Origin: Methylobacteriaceae bacterium | GTDB lineage: Bacteria; Pseudomonadota; Alphaproteobacteria; Rhizobiales; Beijerinckiaceae | Direction: 5' to 3' | Length of the DNA stretch: 64,000 bases | Assembly: GCA_020638135.1 (NCBI GenBank) | Contig: JACKJE010000004.1 | Coordinates: 1-64,000 of the forward strand | In this document: one piece after another, positions 9,733 through 18,263 of the stretch | Layout: each line of letters begins with the position of its first letter | Numbering within the stretch: position 1 is the stretch's first letter | Notes under the pieces: model-generated | Database searches by the model: none | What the model saw: the letters and a program-made list of their open reading frames with translations, nothing else | Told to the model about the DNA's origin: nothing | Position numbers and translations under genes: made by a program

Positions 9733-10365
9733 TCAGTCGGCCTTGCGGCCGGCTTTCGCGCCCACGGGTTTGACCCCGACCGCCTTGCCCACGGACTTGT
9801 CGGTCGGCCGGTCGCCGCTCCACATCTTCTCGAGATTGTAGAACTGCCGCACTTCCGGCCGGAAGATATGGACGATCAGATCGCCCGTGTCGACCAGCAC
9901 CCAGTCGTTGTGCGGCATGCCCTCGACCCGCGGCGCGGCGACGCCCGTTTCCTTGCACGCCTTGATGACGCGCTCGGCAATGGCGCCGACATGCGTGTTC
10001 GAGCGGCCCGTGGCGATCGCCATCGTGTCGGCCAGCGAGGTCTTGCCCGCCAGATCGATCACGACGACGTTTTCCGCCTTCAGGTCGTCGAGGCTGTCGA
10101 GGATTTTTTGCAGGAGAGGCGTTTTCTGGATCGCAGGATCCAGCGTGTCGGCGATGGAGCCCGCCGGGCCCGACGCCGGTGGAAGGGGCGAACGACCCGC
10201 TTCCGGAAGAGCGACTGAAGTCAGTGCTGCGTCCTCGCTATGTCGCGGCGCGACGCTCGGCGCCGCAGGGTCAAGATGGAGTGTGATTCGAAAAAATTCA
10301 ATCGCGAGTTTTGCGCGGGCCTTGCGCGCGCAATTCCGTCGAGGACAGATCGATGCGCCGGTCAT
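9733..10365 (-). CDS. rsfS: ribosome silencing factor RsfS
   Basis: The conserved core runs from LLQKILDSLDDLKAENVVVIDL through DTMAIATGRSNTHV to HNDWVLVDTGDLIVHIFRPEVRQFYNLEKMW. A basic lysine-rich tail follows. RsfS binds ribosomal protein L14 and blocks subunit joining in starvation. The start is uncertain. No ATG, GTG or TTG lies in frame between the end of nadD and the conserved core. The ATG used here is inside nadD and gives a 68-bp overlap and an N-terminal extension of about 80 residues. A CTG or ATT start nearer the core is possible. Confidence 0.85.
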   Translation of the reverse strand: MTGASICPRRNCARKARAKLAIEFFRITLHLDPAAPSVAPRHSEDAALTSVALPEAGRSPLPPASGPAGSIADTLDPAIQKTPLLQKILDSLDDLKAENVVVIDLAGKTSLADTMAIATGRSNTHVGAIAERVIKACKETGVAAPRVEGMPHNDWVLVDTGDLIVHIFRPEVRQFYNLEKMWSGDRPTDKSVGKAVGVKPVGAKAGRKAD

Positions 10366-10921
10366 GCAGAAAGACGAAGGCCGGCGGCTGCGACGACGCC
10401 AGCGCCGCGGCGTCATGCTCGCGCAAGCGACGATGCGCAAAACGCTGCGCCGCCTTGGCGTTCAGCGATGCGAGAGACGACCCCGGCCGGTCGATCGCGG
10501 CGATCGGCGCGAGCGCGGCAATGTCGTCCCAGCGCTGCCAGCGCGAAAATTGCTTCAGATTGTCGGCCCCCATCACCCAGACGAAATGCAAGGAAGGCGC
10601 GCGGCGTGTCAGCCAGGCCACAGTGTCGTAGGTGAAGCGCGTGCCGATGTCGGCCTCGAGCCCGGTGACGACGATACGCGGATCGCGCACGAGTTTTTGC
10701 GCCGCCGCCATGCGCTGATCGAGCGGCGGCAGCCCGTTCGTGTTCTTGAGTGGATTGCCGGGCGTCACCAGCAGCCACAGCCGGTCGAGCTTCAGGCGCC
10801 TGAGCGCGATCTCGGCGACCAGCATGTGGCCTGCGTGCGGCGGGTTGAACGTGCCGCCGAACAGGCCGACGCGCATGCCCGGCGCGTGCGGGGGGAGGCG
10901 GGGGATCGACGAGGGAATCAT
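10298..10921 (-). CDS. nadD: nicotinate-nucleotide adenylyltransferase NadD
   Basis: A 207-residue NaMN adenylyltransferase of NAD synthesis. The nucleotidyl-transferase signature VGLFGGTFNPPHAGHM is at residues 18-33 and the C-terminal ISSTE-type motif reads DLSSTELR. WVMGADNLKQFSRWQRW is the family core. Internal MRVGLFGG at residue 16 could also be the start. It is followed by rsfS and rlmH and preceded by a palindromic repeat separating it from proA. Confidence 0.94.
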   Translation of the reverse strand: MIPSSIPRLPPHAPGMRVGLFGGTFNPPHAGHMLVAEIALRRLKLDRLWLLVTPGNPLKNTNGLPPLDQRMAAAQKLVRDPRIVVTGLEADIGTRFTYDTVAWLTRRAPSLHFVWVMGADNLKQFSRWQRWDDIAALAPIAAIDRPGSSLASLNAKAAQRFAHRRLREHDAAALASSQPPAFVFLHDRRIDLSSTELRAQGPRKTRD

Positions 10922-11005
10922 CCGTCATTGCGAGCGAAGCGAAGCAATCCAGGAGCCCCGCCCCGGCTCTGGATTGCTTCGTCGCTGCGCTCCTCGCAAT
11001 GACGG
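10922..11005. repeat. palindromic intergenic repeat, GTCATTGCGAG family (regular copy)
   Basis: An almost perfect hairpin. CCGTCATTGCGAGCGAAGC on the left pairs with its complement on the right, ending CTCGCAATGACGG, around the core CAATCCAG...CTGGATTG. It fills the whole gap between nadD and proA, so it may act as a terminator or mRNA-stabilising hairpin. It is the same family as the copy after the acyl-CoA ligase. Confidence 0.8.
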
Positions 11006-11012
11006 CGAAAAC

Positions 11013-12323
11013 TCACGCGCGGACCTGTCCGTCGCCGCGCACGCGATATTTGAAGCTCGTCAGCTGCTCGACGCCGACCGGCCCGCGCGCATGCATGCGG
11101 CCCGTCGCGATCCCGATCTCCGCGCCGAAACCGAATTCGCCGCCGTCGGCGAACTGCGTCGAGGCGTTGTGCAGCACGATCGCGGAATCCACTTCGTTGA
11201 GGAAGCGTTCGGCCGTCGCCCTGTCCTCGGTGACGATGCAATCGGTGTGATGCGAGCCGTAGGTCTCGATGTGATCGATCGCCGCGTCGATCCCGTCGAC
11301 GACCTTCGCCGAAATGATCGCGTCGAGATATTCGGTGCGCCAGTCCTCTTCGGTCGCGCCCTTCACGCGCGCATCGGCGGCCTGCACGGCCGCATCGCCG
11401 CGCACTTCGCAATCCGCGTCGAGCAGCATCTTCACCAGCGGCGCGAGATGCGTGGACGCAATCGTGCGGTCGACCAGCAGCGTCTCCGCGGCGCCGCAGA
11501 TGCCGGTGCGGCGCAACTTGGCGTTCATGACGATCTTCTTCGCCTTGTCGAGATCGGCGGCGCGGTCGATGAAAATGTGCACGATGCCTTCGAGATGCGC
11601 GAAGACGGGCACGCGCGCCTCGTGCTGTACGCGCGCGACAAGGCTCTTGCCGCCGCGCGGCACGATGACGTCTATGGCGCCGTCGAGCCCCGCGAGCATG
11701 AAGCCGACCGCAGCGCGATCACGCGTCGGCACGAGCGATATGGCGGCGTCCGGCAATCCCGCTGCGCGAAGCCCCTCGATCAGGCAGGCGTGGATCGCCT
11801 GCGTCGAACGGAAGCTTTCCGAGCCGCCGCGCAGGATCGCGACATTGCCGGCCTTCAGGCACAGCCCGCCGGCGTCGGCGGTGACATTGGGGCGGCTCTC
11901 GTAGATCACGCCGACGACGCCGAGCGGCGTGGCGACGCGTTCGATCTTCAACCCGTTGGGCCGCTCGAAGGCGGCCAGCACCTTGCCGATCGGATCGGGC
12001 AGGCTGGCGATATCTTCAAGCCCGCGCGCCATCGCTTCAACGCGCGCCTCATCGAGCGTCAGCCGGTCGATGAAAGACCCGGCGGTGCCGCGGGCGGCGG
12101 CGTCGGCGACGTCCTGCGCATTGGCGTCGAGGATTTCGGCCTGGCGCGCGCGAATGGCGCTGGCTGCGCCATTCAGCGCCCTGTCGCGCGTGGCGCCGGA
12201 CGACAGGGCCAGCGCGCGCGCCGCCTTGCGCGCGGCGCGGCCGAGCAGTCGCATCTGCGTCTCGACCTGGTCGGCAATGGGCGTCACATCGAGGTTCGTG
12301 ACGTGGCGGACATTTGTGCTCAT
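11013..12323 (-). CDS. proA: glutamate-5-semialdehyde dehydrogenase ProA
   Basis: A 436-residue NADPH-dependent gamma-glutamyl phosphate reductase, second step of proline synthesis. The active-site cysteine lies in KLRRTGICGAAETLL. The core shows PLGVVGVIYESRPNVT and LRGGSESF, and near the C-terminus SAIVLHNASTQFADGGEFG. The open frame extends far upstream, but the ATG giving MSTNVRHV matches family length. proB is located 1.8 kb further upstream, separated by a hypothetical gene and a divergent SDR gene. Confidence 0.95.
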   Translation of the reverse strand: MSTNVRHVTNLDVTPIADQVETQMRLLGRAARKAARALALSSGATRDRALNGAASAIRARQAEILDANAQDVADAAARGTAGSFIDRLTLDEARVEAMARGLEDIASLPDPIGKVLAAFERPNGLKIERVATPLGVVGVIYESRPNVTADAGGLCLKAGNVAILRGGSESFRSTQAIHACLIEGLRAAGLPDAAISLVPTRDRAAVGFMLAGLDGAIDVIVPRGGKSLVARVQHEARVPVFAHLEGIVHIFIDRAADLDKAKKIVMNAKLRRTGICGAAETLLVDRTIASTHLAPLVKMLLDADCEVRGDAAVQAADARVKGATEEDWRTEYLDAIISAKVVDGIDAAIDHIETYGSHHTDCIVTEDRATAERFLNEVDSAIVLHNASTQFADGGEFGFGAEIGIATGRMHARGPVGVEQLTSFKYRVRGDGQVRA

Positions 12324-12360
12324 CGGTCGTGCCGTATCGAACTCAAGTGGAGGCGCGCTT

Positions 12361-12385
12361 CTCCCCTCCCCCTTGAGGGGAGGGG
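12361..12385. repeat. CCCTCCCC/GGGGAGGG hairpin upstream of proA
   Basis: A C-rich arm, TTGA loop and G-rich arm between proA and the upstream hypothetical gene. It has the same motif as the hairpins near 4,135 and 16,368, so it belongs to a dispersed family and may also terminate transcription of the upstream gene. Confidence 0.5.
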
Positions 12386-12418
12386 ATGAGGCTCGTGATG
12401 CCGTTTGGCTACCAGAAA

Positions 12419-13231
12419 TCAGCGACCGACGAAAGCAAAGCCCAGTTCCGCCAGCCGGCGGCGCGCGACGACCAATGGTATGAATCGCGGCTCCAGAATG
12501 GGCGCGGAGCCCGCCATCGGCGTCAGGAAGGCCGGCGTTCCCTTCGGCACGGGCGGCTGCGGCGTCGGGACGGCGCCGATCATCGGCGGGCGCGGCGGCG
12601 GCAGCGGCGCGCTCACGCTCGCCTCGAGCGTGGACGGCTGCGCGGGCTCGGCCGGTTTCGCCGGCGCGGGCCGCCGGCTCGCCGCCGGGGCGGCGTGGAC
12701 CTTCGCGCCCGCGCCGAACAGGGTCTCGACCGCGCTCTGCACGCCCTTCAGGAATTCGCCGCCGCCCTGCGCGGCCGGCGCGGGCGTCGCCCTGGCGATC
12801 ATGATCTTCGGCTGCGGCGCCGGCGCGTTGCAATTGCGTACGCCCAGCGCGATCAGCTCCGAGCCGCGCAGCACCTTGTACTTTCGCGTCAGAGTCCCGA
12901 GTTTTTCACGTACGCCCTGCGGGTAGGCGGACCACAATTCGCTGGTGACGCCGTAGTCGACCTCTTTCGTGATGTCGTTATAGGCCTGATGGAACTTCAG
13001 CGTGCTGGAGGGATAGACGCAGACATTGGGCAGCGAGAGCGCCAGCGTGCAGGCCGAGCGGCATTCGTGCAGCCTGACCTCGCGGTTCTGCGAGCGATAG
13101 AGTTCCGTCCGCTCCTGATAGGCGCGCACCAGCCCGCCGACGTCCTTCTGGACGACGACCGCGGCAGGCATGGGCGGCGGTTCGAGGTAGCTCACGCGAT
13201 TGTTCCGGTCCGAGCGACCATCAACCGACAT
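12419..13231 (-). CDS. uncharacterised protein with a ClpP/crotonase-like segment and proline-rich tail
   Basis: 270 residues. The first half holds ECRSACTLALSLPNVCVYPSS followed by FHQAYND. This resembles the serine-containing SACT segment of predicted periplasmic ClpP-like proteins (COG3904 type), where a Ser or Cys would sit in the nucleophile position. The second half, from about residue 140, is rich in Pro and Ala (APAPQP, PLPPPRPP) and probably disordered. No clear signal peptide is visible with this start. The gene lies between proA and a divergent SDR gene. Function unknown, and the ClpP-like link is weak. Confidence 0.6.
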   Translation of the reverse strand: MSVDGRSDRNNRVSYLEPPPMPAAVVVQKDVGGLVRAYQERTELYRSQNREVRLHECRSACTLALSLPNVCVYPSSTLKFHQAYNDITKEVDYGVTSELWSAYPQGVREKLGTLTRKYKVLRGSELIALGVRNCNAPAPQPKIMIARATPAPAAQGGGEFLKGVQSAVETLFGAGAKVHAAPAASRRPAPAKPAEPAQPSTLEASVSAPLPPPRPPMIGAVPTPQPPVPKGTPAFLTPMAGSAPILEPRFIPLVVARRRLAELGFAFVGR

Positions 13232-13323
13232 GGTGAATCGAGCGTTAATGCGGCGCCCCTCGACCCCGCCGCGGCCATCATCTAAGCCTGCGGCCTGCGA
13301 TGGCGGACGGCGAGAGAGTGTTG

Positions 13324-14109
13324 ATGTCGGACAGGAACGGCAAGGTCGCCCTCGTCACGGGCGCGGCGCGCGGCATCGGTCTGGCGGCGGCGCAACGCTT
13401 TCTCGACGCCGGCTGGTCGGTCGGCCTGCTCGACAACAATGTCGAGACGCTCGCCGGCGCCGTTCGCGCGCTTGGCGAACCCGCGCGCGTTCTGGAGCTG
13501 CCGTTCGACGTTTCGAAGCCGGACGACGCCATCAGGGCCATTGCCGCGATCCGCAAAAAATTCGGACGCCTCGACGCGCTCGTGAATAATGCCGGCGTCG
13601 CTGAATTCGGCGGCGTCATGGAGACGTCGCTCGACGTCTGGCGCGCGATCATGGACGTCAATCTCACCGGCCCTTTCATCATGACGCAGGCCGCCGTGCC
13701 TGTCATGCGGGAGACCGGCGGCGCGATCGTCAACATCACCTCGATTTCGTCGCTGCGCGCCTCGACGCTCCGCGTCGCCTATGGCACGTCCAAGGCGGGG
13801 CTGGCGCATCTGACGAAACAGCTCGCGGTCGAACTCGCCTCATACGGCATCCGCGTCAACGCGGTGGCGCCCGGCCCGGTCGACACCGCCATGGCGCTGA
13901 AGGTGCATACGAAGGAAATCCGCAGGGATTATCACGACGCCATCCCGCTCAACCGCTACGGCCTGCCGGAGGAACTGGCGGACGCCATCTATTATCTTTG
14001 CGGCCCGCACTCGACCTACATTACGGGGCAGGTGCTGGCGGTCGACGGCGGTTTCGAGGCAGCCGGCATCGGCCTGCCGACGCTGCGGCGGGATATGGGG
14101 AACGGGTAA
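13324..14109 (+). CDS. short-chain dehydrogenase/reductase (SDR)
   Basis: 261 residues of classical SDR fold. The cofactor motif TGAARGIG is near residue 13, NNAG follows the fourth strand, the catalytic Ser is in ITSISSL and YGTSK supplies the Tyr and Lys. The C-terminal GQVLAVDGGFEA is typical of FabG-like members. An upstream in-frame ATG (13,300) would add 8 residues, but MSDRNGKVALVTG is the usual beginning. The gene is inserted between proA and proB on the opposite strand. The substrate is unknown. Confidence 0.85.
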   Translation: MSDRNGKVALVTGAARGIGLAAAQRFLDAGWSVGLLDNNVETLAGAVRALGEPARVLELPFDVSKPDDAIRAIAAIRKKFGRLDALVNNAGVAEFGGVMETSLDVWRAIMDVNLTGPFIMTQAAVPVMRETGGAIVNITSISSLRASTLRVAYGTSKAGLAHLTKQLAVELASYGIRVNAVAPGPVDTAMALKVHTKEIRRDYHDAIPLNRYGLPEELADAIYYLCGPHSTYITGQVLAVDGGFEAAGIGLPTLRRDMGNG

Positions 14110-14116
14110 GCGAAAC

Positions 14117-15244
14117 CTACTCGCCGCCGAGCGCCATGTCGTCTCGATGGATCATCGCGGCGCGGCCGGAATAGCCCAGAATATTTTCGATGTCGCGTGA
14201 GGAGCGGCCCATGATCTGCGCGGCCTCGCCCGCGTCATAGGCGATCAGCCCGCGCCCTATCTCGCCGCCGGCGGGATTGCGGATCAGCACGCAATCGCCG
14301 CGGTTGAAGCCGCCCTCGATACCGGTCACGCCCGCCGGCAGCAGGCTTTTGCCGGAAACGAGCGCTTTGGCCGCGCCGTCGTCAATCCGCACGACGCCCT
14401 TGGGTTCGAGCGACCCCGCAATCCATTTCTTTCGCGCGGTCACCGGGTTCGACGGGGTCAGGAACCAGGTGCACGGTCCGCCCTCGGCCATGCGCTTCAA
14501 GGGATGCTCCACGCGGCCGTCGGCGATCGCCATGTGCACGCCGGCGGTGGTGGCGATCTTGGCGGCCTCCACCTTGGTGCGCATGCCGCCGCGCGAAAGC
14601 TCCGACGCCGCACCGCCTGCCATCGCCTCGATTTCCGCTGTCACGCGCGGCACGACGGGCAGCAGTTTCGCACTCGGATCGGTTGCTGGCGGCGCGGTGT
14701 AGAGGCCGTCGACGTCCGACAGCAGCACGAGACAATCCGCGCTCGCCATGGCGGCGACGCGAGCGGCGAGCCGGTCGTTGTCGCCGTAACGGATCTCGGA
14801 TGTCGCGACCGTGTCGTTCTCGTTGATGACGGGCGCCGCGCGCATGTCCAGCAGGCGGTCGATGGTCGCGCGCGCGTTGAGATAGCGGCGCCGCTCTTCC
14901 GTGTCCCACAGCGTGACGAGGATCTGGCCGGCCGTAATGCCGTGCGACCCAAGCGCCTCCGCCCATGTGCGCGCGAGCGCGATCTGGCCGACGGCGGCGG
15001 CGGCCTGGGAGTCCTCCAGTTTGAGCGCGCCCTTCGGCAGGCCGAGCACGCTGCGGCCGAGAGCGATCGAGCCGGAGGAGACGACCAGAATATCCGCGCC
15101 GCGCTTGTGATGGACGGCGAGATCGGCGACCAGCGCGTCGAGCCAGTCGCGCTTCAGCGCGCCAGCCTTGCTGTCGACGAGCAGCGACGAGCCGACCTTC
15201 ACGACGATGCGGCGGAATGCGGAGAGTTTGGGCGTCTTGGTCAT
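14117..15244 (-). CDS. proB: glutamate 5-kinase ProB
   Basis: 375 residues. The amino-acid kinase domain begins RIVVKVGSSLLVD and has the nucleotide region LLSDVDGLYT and the substrate loop INENDTVAT. A C-terminal PUA domain follows from about residue 280 (GVVRIDDGAAKAL to NILGYSGRAAMIHRDDM). It catalyses the first, feedback-controlled step of proline synthesis. It lies 24 bp downstream of obgE, the standard order in this group. Confidence 0.96.
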   Translation of the reverse strand: MTKTPKLSAFRRIVVKVGSSLLVDSKAGALKRDWLDALVADLAVHHKRGADILVVSSGSIALGRSVLGLPKGALKLEDSQAAAAVGQIALARTWAEALGSHGITAGQILVTLWDTEERRRYLNARATIDRLLDMRAAPVINENDTVATSEIRYGDNDRLAARVAAMASADCLVLLSDVDGLYTAPPATDPSAKLLPVVPRVTAEIEAMAGGAASELSRGGMRTKVEAAKIATTAGVHMAIADGRVEHPLKRMAEGGPCTWFLTPSNPVTARKKWIAGSLEPKGVVRIDDGAAKALVSGKSLLPAGVTGIEGGFNRGDCVLIRNPAGGEIGRGLIAYDAGEAAQIMGRSSRDIENILGYSGRAAMIHRDDMALGGE

Positions 15245-15268
15245 GACGCGATATCTAGCCGAGCGGCC

Positions 15269-16339
15269 TCAAGGCCGCCACTCCGGCTGCGGTTCGGCTT
15301 CCGCCTCGACCTTGCGCCGGCCTTCGACCACCGACAGCAGCGCGCGCAAGGCCTCCTTCACGCCGGCGCCCGTGGCGGCGGAAATCTTCAGAATCGCCCG
15401 CCGTTTCTCGCCGGGCGTGACCGCTGGCCCGTAGCTCGAGACAGCACGGCGCAGGCGCTCGATCTGCTGCTTGAGCGTCTCCTCGTCCACGATATCGCAC
15501 TTGGACAGCGCGATGATCTCTGGCTTTTCGGCGAGCCCCGCGCCATAGGCGTCGAGTTCCTGCCGCACGATGCGATAGGCGCGCCCGGCGTGCTCGCCGG
15601 AGGCGTCGATCAGATGCAGCAGCGCGCCGCAGCGCTCGACATGGCCGAGAAATCGGTCGCCGAGCCCATGGCCCTCGTGCGCCCCCTCGATCAGGCCGGG
15701 AATGTCGGCCAGCACGAATTCGCGGCCGTCGATGCCGACGACGCCGAGGCCCGGATGCAGTGTGGTGAAGGGATAGTCCGCGATCTTCGGCTTGGCGGCG
15801 GACACCGTCGCCAGGAAGGTCGACTTGCCGGCGTTGGGCAGACCGACGAGGCCGGCGTCGGCGATCAGTTTCAGCCGCAGCCAGATTTCCATTTCCTCGC
15901 CCTGCTCGCCGGGGTTCGCCCGGCGCGGCGCGCGATTGGTGGAGGATTTGAAATGGGCATTGCCGAAGCCGCCGTTGCCGCCCTTGGCGATCACCACGCG
16001 CTGGCCGACCTCGGTGAGATCGGCGATCAGCGTTTCGCCGTCCTCCTCGAAAATCTGCGTGCCGGCCGGCACCTTCAGCACGGCGTCCGGGCCGCGCCCG
16101 CCGGCACGGTTGCGGCCCATGCCGTGCATGCCGGTCTTGGCCTTGAAATGCTGCTGGTAGCGATAGTCGATCAGCGTGTTGAGGCCCTCGACGCATTCGG
16201 CCACGACATCGCCGCCGCGCCCGCCGTCGCCGCCGTCGGGCCCGCCGAATTCGATGAATTTTTCGCGCCTGAACGAGACACAGCCCGCCCCGCCGTCGCC
16301 GGAGCGGATGTAGATGCGGGCCTGGTCGAGGAATTTCAT
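15269..16339 (-). CDS. obgE: GTPase Obg/CgtA
   Basis: 356 residues. The glycine-rich Obg fold at the N-terminus (MKFLDQARIYIRSGDGGAGC) is followed by the G domain. G1 is GLPNAGKST, G3 is DIPGLIEGAHEG and G4 is SKCD. It is an essential GTPase for large-subunit assembly and stress control. An open frame runs further upstream, but the ATG chosen gives the family start. It follows rplU and rpmA, as in most bacteria, with a GNAT gene between. Confidence 0.96.
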   Translation of the reverse strand: MKFLDQARIYIRSGDGGAGCVSFRREKFIEFGGPDGGDGGRGGDVVAECVEGLNTLIDYRYQQHFKAKTGMHGMGRNRAGGRGPDAVLKVPAGTQIFEEDGETLIADLTEVGQRVVIAKGGNGGFGNAHFKSSTNRAPRRANPGEQGEEMEIWLRLKLIADAGLVGLPNAGKSTFLATVSAAKPKIADYPFTTLHPGLGVVGIDGREFVLADIPGLIEGAHEGHGLGDRFLGHVERCGALLHLIDASGEHAGRAYRIVRQELDAYGAGLAEKPEIIALSKCDIVDEETLKQQIERLRRAVSSYGPAVTPGEKRRAILKISAATGAGVKEALRALLSVVEGRRKVEAEAEPQPEWRP

Positions 16340-16367
16340 GGGTCTGCTGTTTCGATTTCTGTTTTGG

Positions 16368-16498
16368 CGCGCCCCCTCCCTTTCCCTCCCCCGCTGCGCG
16401 GGAGAGGGGACGGCGCTCGCTCGTGGCCTCAAATCTGGATGAAGCTACGCATCTGCTCCCTCTCCCGCGCGAGCGGGGGAGGGTTGGGGAGGGGGCGC
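16368..16498. repeat. long inverted repeat between obgE and the GNAT gene
   Basis: Two inversely oriented arms of about 42 bases, rich in CCCTCC and GGGAGG, surround a spacer of about 46 bases. Each arm is itself a small hairpin (CTCCCCCGCTGCGCGGGAGAG on the left, its counterpart on the right). It looks like two copies of a dispersed CCCTCTCCCGCGC-type repeat in opposite orientation. Confidence 0.6.
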
Positions 16499-16509
16499 CT
16501 GCCGTTCTC

Positions 16510-17115
16510 CTACATTCCCGCGCAGCAGGAAGAAAGCCTCGGCCCCGGCAGCGCGCCAAACCGCGGCGTCGAGCGGAGGAGTTCGAAACGACGCGCGGGC
16601 AGGGCGGCGCCGCGGGCAGGGGCGTCGACCAGCCCCTCGCCGGTCGCGACGAAGCCTGCCCGTTCCAGCGCCCGCTGCGAGCGCAGGTTGGGCAGCGCGG
16701 CGGCCGCCTCGATCCGCTCGACATCGGTCGCCAGCCACACGAAATCGAGAAGCGAGCCGACCGCTTCCGACATCAGGCCGGAGCCCCAGTACATGCGGCC
16801 GAGCCAGTAGCCGAGTTCCTGCGTGTCGCCTGCCCCTTCGAGCGACACCATCCCGATCGCAACGGCCGGCTTCTGCTTCAGCGCCAGCGCCAGATGCAGT
16901 CCGCGTCCCTCGCAATTGGCCTTGCGGGCCCCGCGCACGAAGTCTTCCGCCCCGCCTCTGGGATAGGGATGCGGAATGCGCGCGGTAAATTCGGCGATCT
17001 CGCGCTCGCCCGCCAGTCTCTCGATGGTCGCGGCGTCGGCGGCCGTCGGCCAGCGCAGCCACAGCCGCTGCGTTTCCAGCCGGAACACGTCGTCGCGGAA
17101 ATAGTCGGGGAACAT
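16510..17115 (-). CDS. GNAT-family N-acetyltransferase (RimJ/RimL-like)
   Basis: 201 residues. The N-terminal RLETQRLWLRWPTAADA and the acetyl-CoA region QELGYWLGRMYWGSGLMSEAV, followed by NLRSQRALERAGF, are typical of RimJ/RimL-type acetyltransferases. These acetylate ribosomal protein N-termini or small molecules. The gene stands between rpmA and obgE, a position it keeps in many Hyphomicrobiales. The acceptor is unknown. Confidence 0.85.
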   Translation of the reverse strand: MFPDYFRDDVFRLETQRLWLRWPTAADAATIERLAGEREIAEFTARIPHPYPRGGAEDFVRGARKANCEGRGLHLALALKQKPAVAIGMVSLEGAGDTQELGYWLGRMYWGSGLMSEAVGSLLDFVWLATDVERIEAAAALPNLRSQRALERAGFVATGEGLVDAPARGAALPARRFELLRSTPRFGALPGPRLSSCCAGM

Positions 17116-17163
17116 GGCCTTGCTCCGAACTTGGGCCCCGCTCGCGGCGGCCCGGAAACGACA

Positions 17164-17189
17164 AAGGGGAAGCGGCGCCGCTTCCCCTT
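17164..17189. terminator. perfect 13-bp palindrome between rpmA and the GNAT gene
   Basis: AAGGGGAAGCGGC is followed directly by its reverse complement GCCGCTTCCCCTT. It lies about 50 bp upstream of the GNAT start. It is too regular for chance and could be a terminator or a protein-binding palindrome. Confidence 0.45.
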
Positions 17190-17268
17190 CGCGATCCTCA
17201 TCGGATCAGATGTCCCTGATATGGCGGAGCTTGGGCTCCTTTGGGACCTCTCGCCGGGGCTTGGCGCC

Positions 17269-17294
17269 GGCGGAGGTCTCTTCAGGCCTCCGCC
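17269..17294 (-). terminator. hairpin directly after rpmA
   Basis: GGCGGAGG and CCTCCGCC form an 8-bp stem with a 10-base loop, one base after the rpmA stop codon. There is no T-run, so it may be a partial terminator or a stabiliser of the rplU-rpmA message. Confidence 0.45.
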
Positions 17295-17295
17295 C

Positions 17296-17565
17296 TTATT
17301 CTGCGGCCTGTTGGGCCGGTACGACCGATACGCTCTTTCGGCCGTTGGCCGGCGTCTTGAACAGCACGACGCCGTCGCAAAGGGCAAACAGCGTATGGTC
17401 CGTGCCCATGCCGACATTGCGGCCGGCGTGCACCTTCGTGCCGCGCTGGCGAATGATGATGTTGCCGGCAACCACGTTCTCGCCGCCGAACTTCTTCACG
17501 CCGAGGCGGCGACCGTCGGAGTCGCGGCCGTTGCGGGACGAGCCGCCTGCTTTTTTGTGAGCCAT
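17296..17565 (-). CDS. rpmA: 50S ribosomal protein L27
   Basis: 89 residues beginning MAHKKAGGSSRNGRDSDGRR, the invariant L27 start, with GNIIIRQRGTKVHAGRNVGMG in the core. L27 reaches the peptidyl transferase centre. The N-terminus starts directly at AHKK, so no cleavable leader is present. It lies 18 bp after rplU. Confidence 0.98.
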   Translation of the reverse strand: MAHKKAGGSSRNGRDSDGRRLGVKKFGGENVVAGNIIIRQRGTKVHAGRNVGMGTDHTLFALCDGVVLFKTPANGRKSVSVVPAQQAAE

Positions 17566-17583
17566 TGTTCCTGCTCCTCGCCC

Positions 17584-17880
17584 TTACGCGATTTCGACGA
17601 TGCGAACGATCGTCAGGTCCTGACGATGGCCGCGCTTGCGCTTCGAATTCTGGCGGCGGCGCTTCTTGAAGGAAATGACCTTCGGGCCGCGGGACTGCTC
17701 GACGATTTCGCCGGTCACCTTGACCTTGGCGCCGAACTCGGCCGCGCCGTCCTTGGCGGACATCAGCACGTCCTCGAAGGTCACCTTGTCGCCGGGCTCG
17801 CCAGCGAGCGACATCACCGTAATCTTGTCATCGGCGGCAACGCGATACTGCTTGCCGCCGGTTCTGATGACTGCGAACAT
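17584..17880 (-). CDS. rplU: 50S ribosomal protein L21
   Basis: 98 residues. MFAVIRTGGKQYRV is the universal start, and KVISFKKRRRQNSKRKRGHRQ near the end is the RNA-binding hallmark. An open frame extends upstream, but the ATG chosen matches the family. It is the first gene of the minus-strand block. The 290 bases up to the tRNA-Ser gene must contain its promoter. Confidence 0.98.
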   Translation of the reverse strand: MFAVIRTGGKQYRVAADDKITVMSLAGEPGDKVTFEDVLMSAKDGAAEFGAKVKVTGEIVEQSRGPKVISFKKRRRQNSKRKRGHRQDLTIVRIVEIA

Positions 17881-18173
17881 CTTTATCTCCGTGTTCGACG
17901 CCGAACTGGCGCGAGAAACCCGCGCCGGACGGCTTCTTTGCAGTATGAAACCGGATGTCCGGAGGCGGTTTCGGGAGCGACCCCGCAACAACCAAAAGGC
18001 GCGAACTCATCGCTCGCGCCGCCAGACAACGGCCTTCTAATGGAAAACGCGCCCCGCTGTCAACGAAACCGTTTGGTTTTTGGCCTTTGGCGGCGATGAA
18101 GGGGCTTGGCGCCTGCCGCCCCCGATGCTATCTCGCGCCCCGACCATGCAGCCGCGCCCGCGCGGCGCCTCGC

Positions 18174-18263
18174 GGAGAGGTGGCAGAGTGGTCGATCGCG
18201 CCGCACTCGAAATGCGGAGTACCGGCAACGGTACCGGGGGTTCGAATCCCTCCCTCTCCGCCA
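18174..18263 (+). tRNA. tRNA-Ser (anticodon CGA), CCA encoded
   Basis: A class II tRNA of 90 bases with acceptor stem GGAGAGG/CCTCTCC. The anticodon loop CTCGAAA gives CGA. It has a long variable arm and the T-loop GGTTCGAATCC, then discriminator G and genomic CCA. Its 3' end is the integration site of the neighbouring island. Confidence 0.96.
18250..18263 (+). repeat. attL, 14-bp direct repeat (tRNA-Ser 3' end)
   Basis: CTCCCTCTCCGCCA, the last bases of the tRNA including CCA. The same 14 bases recur once at the far end of the island. Confidence 0.85.
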
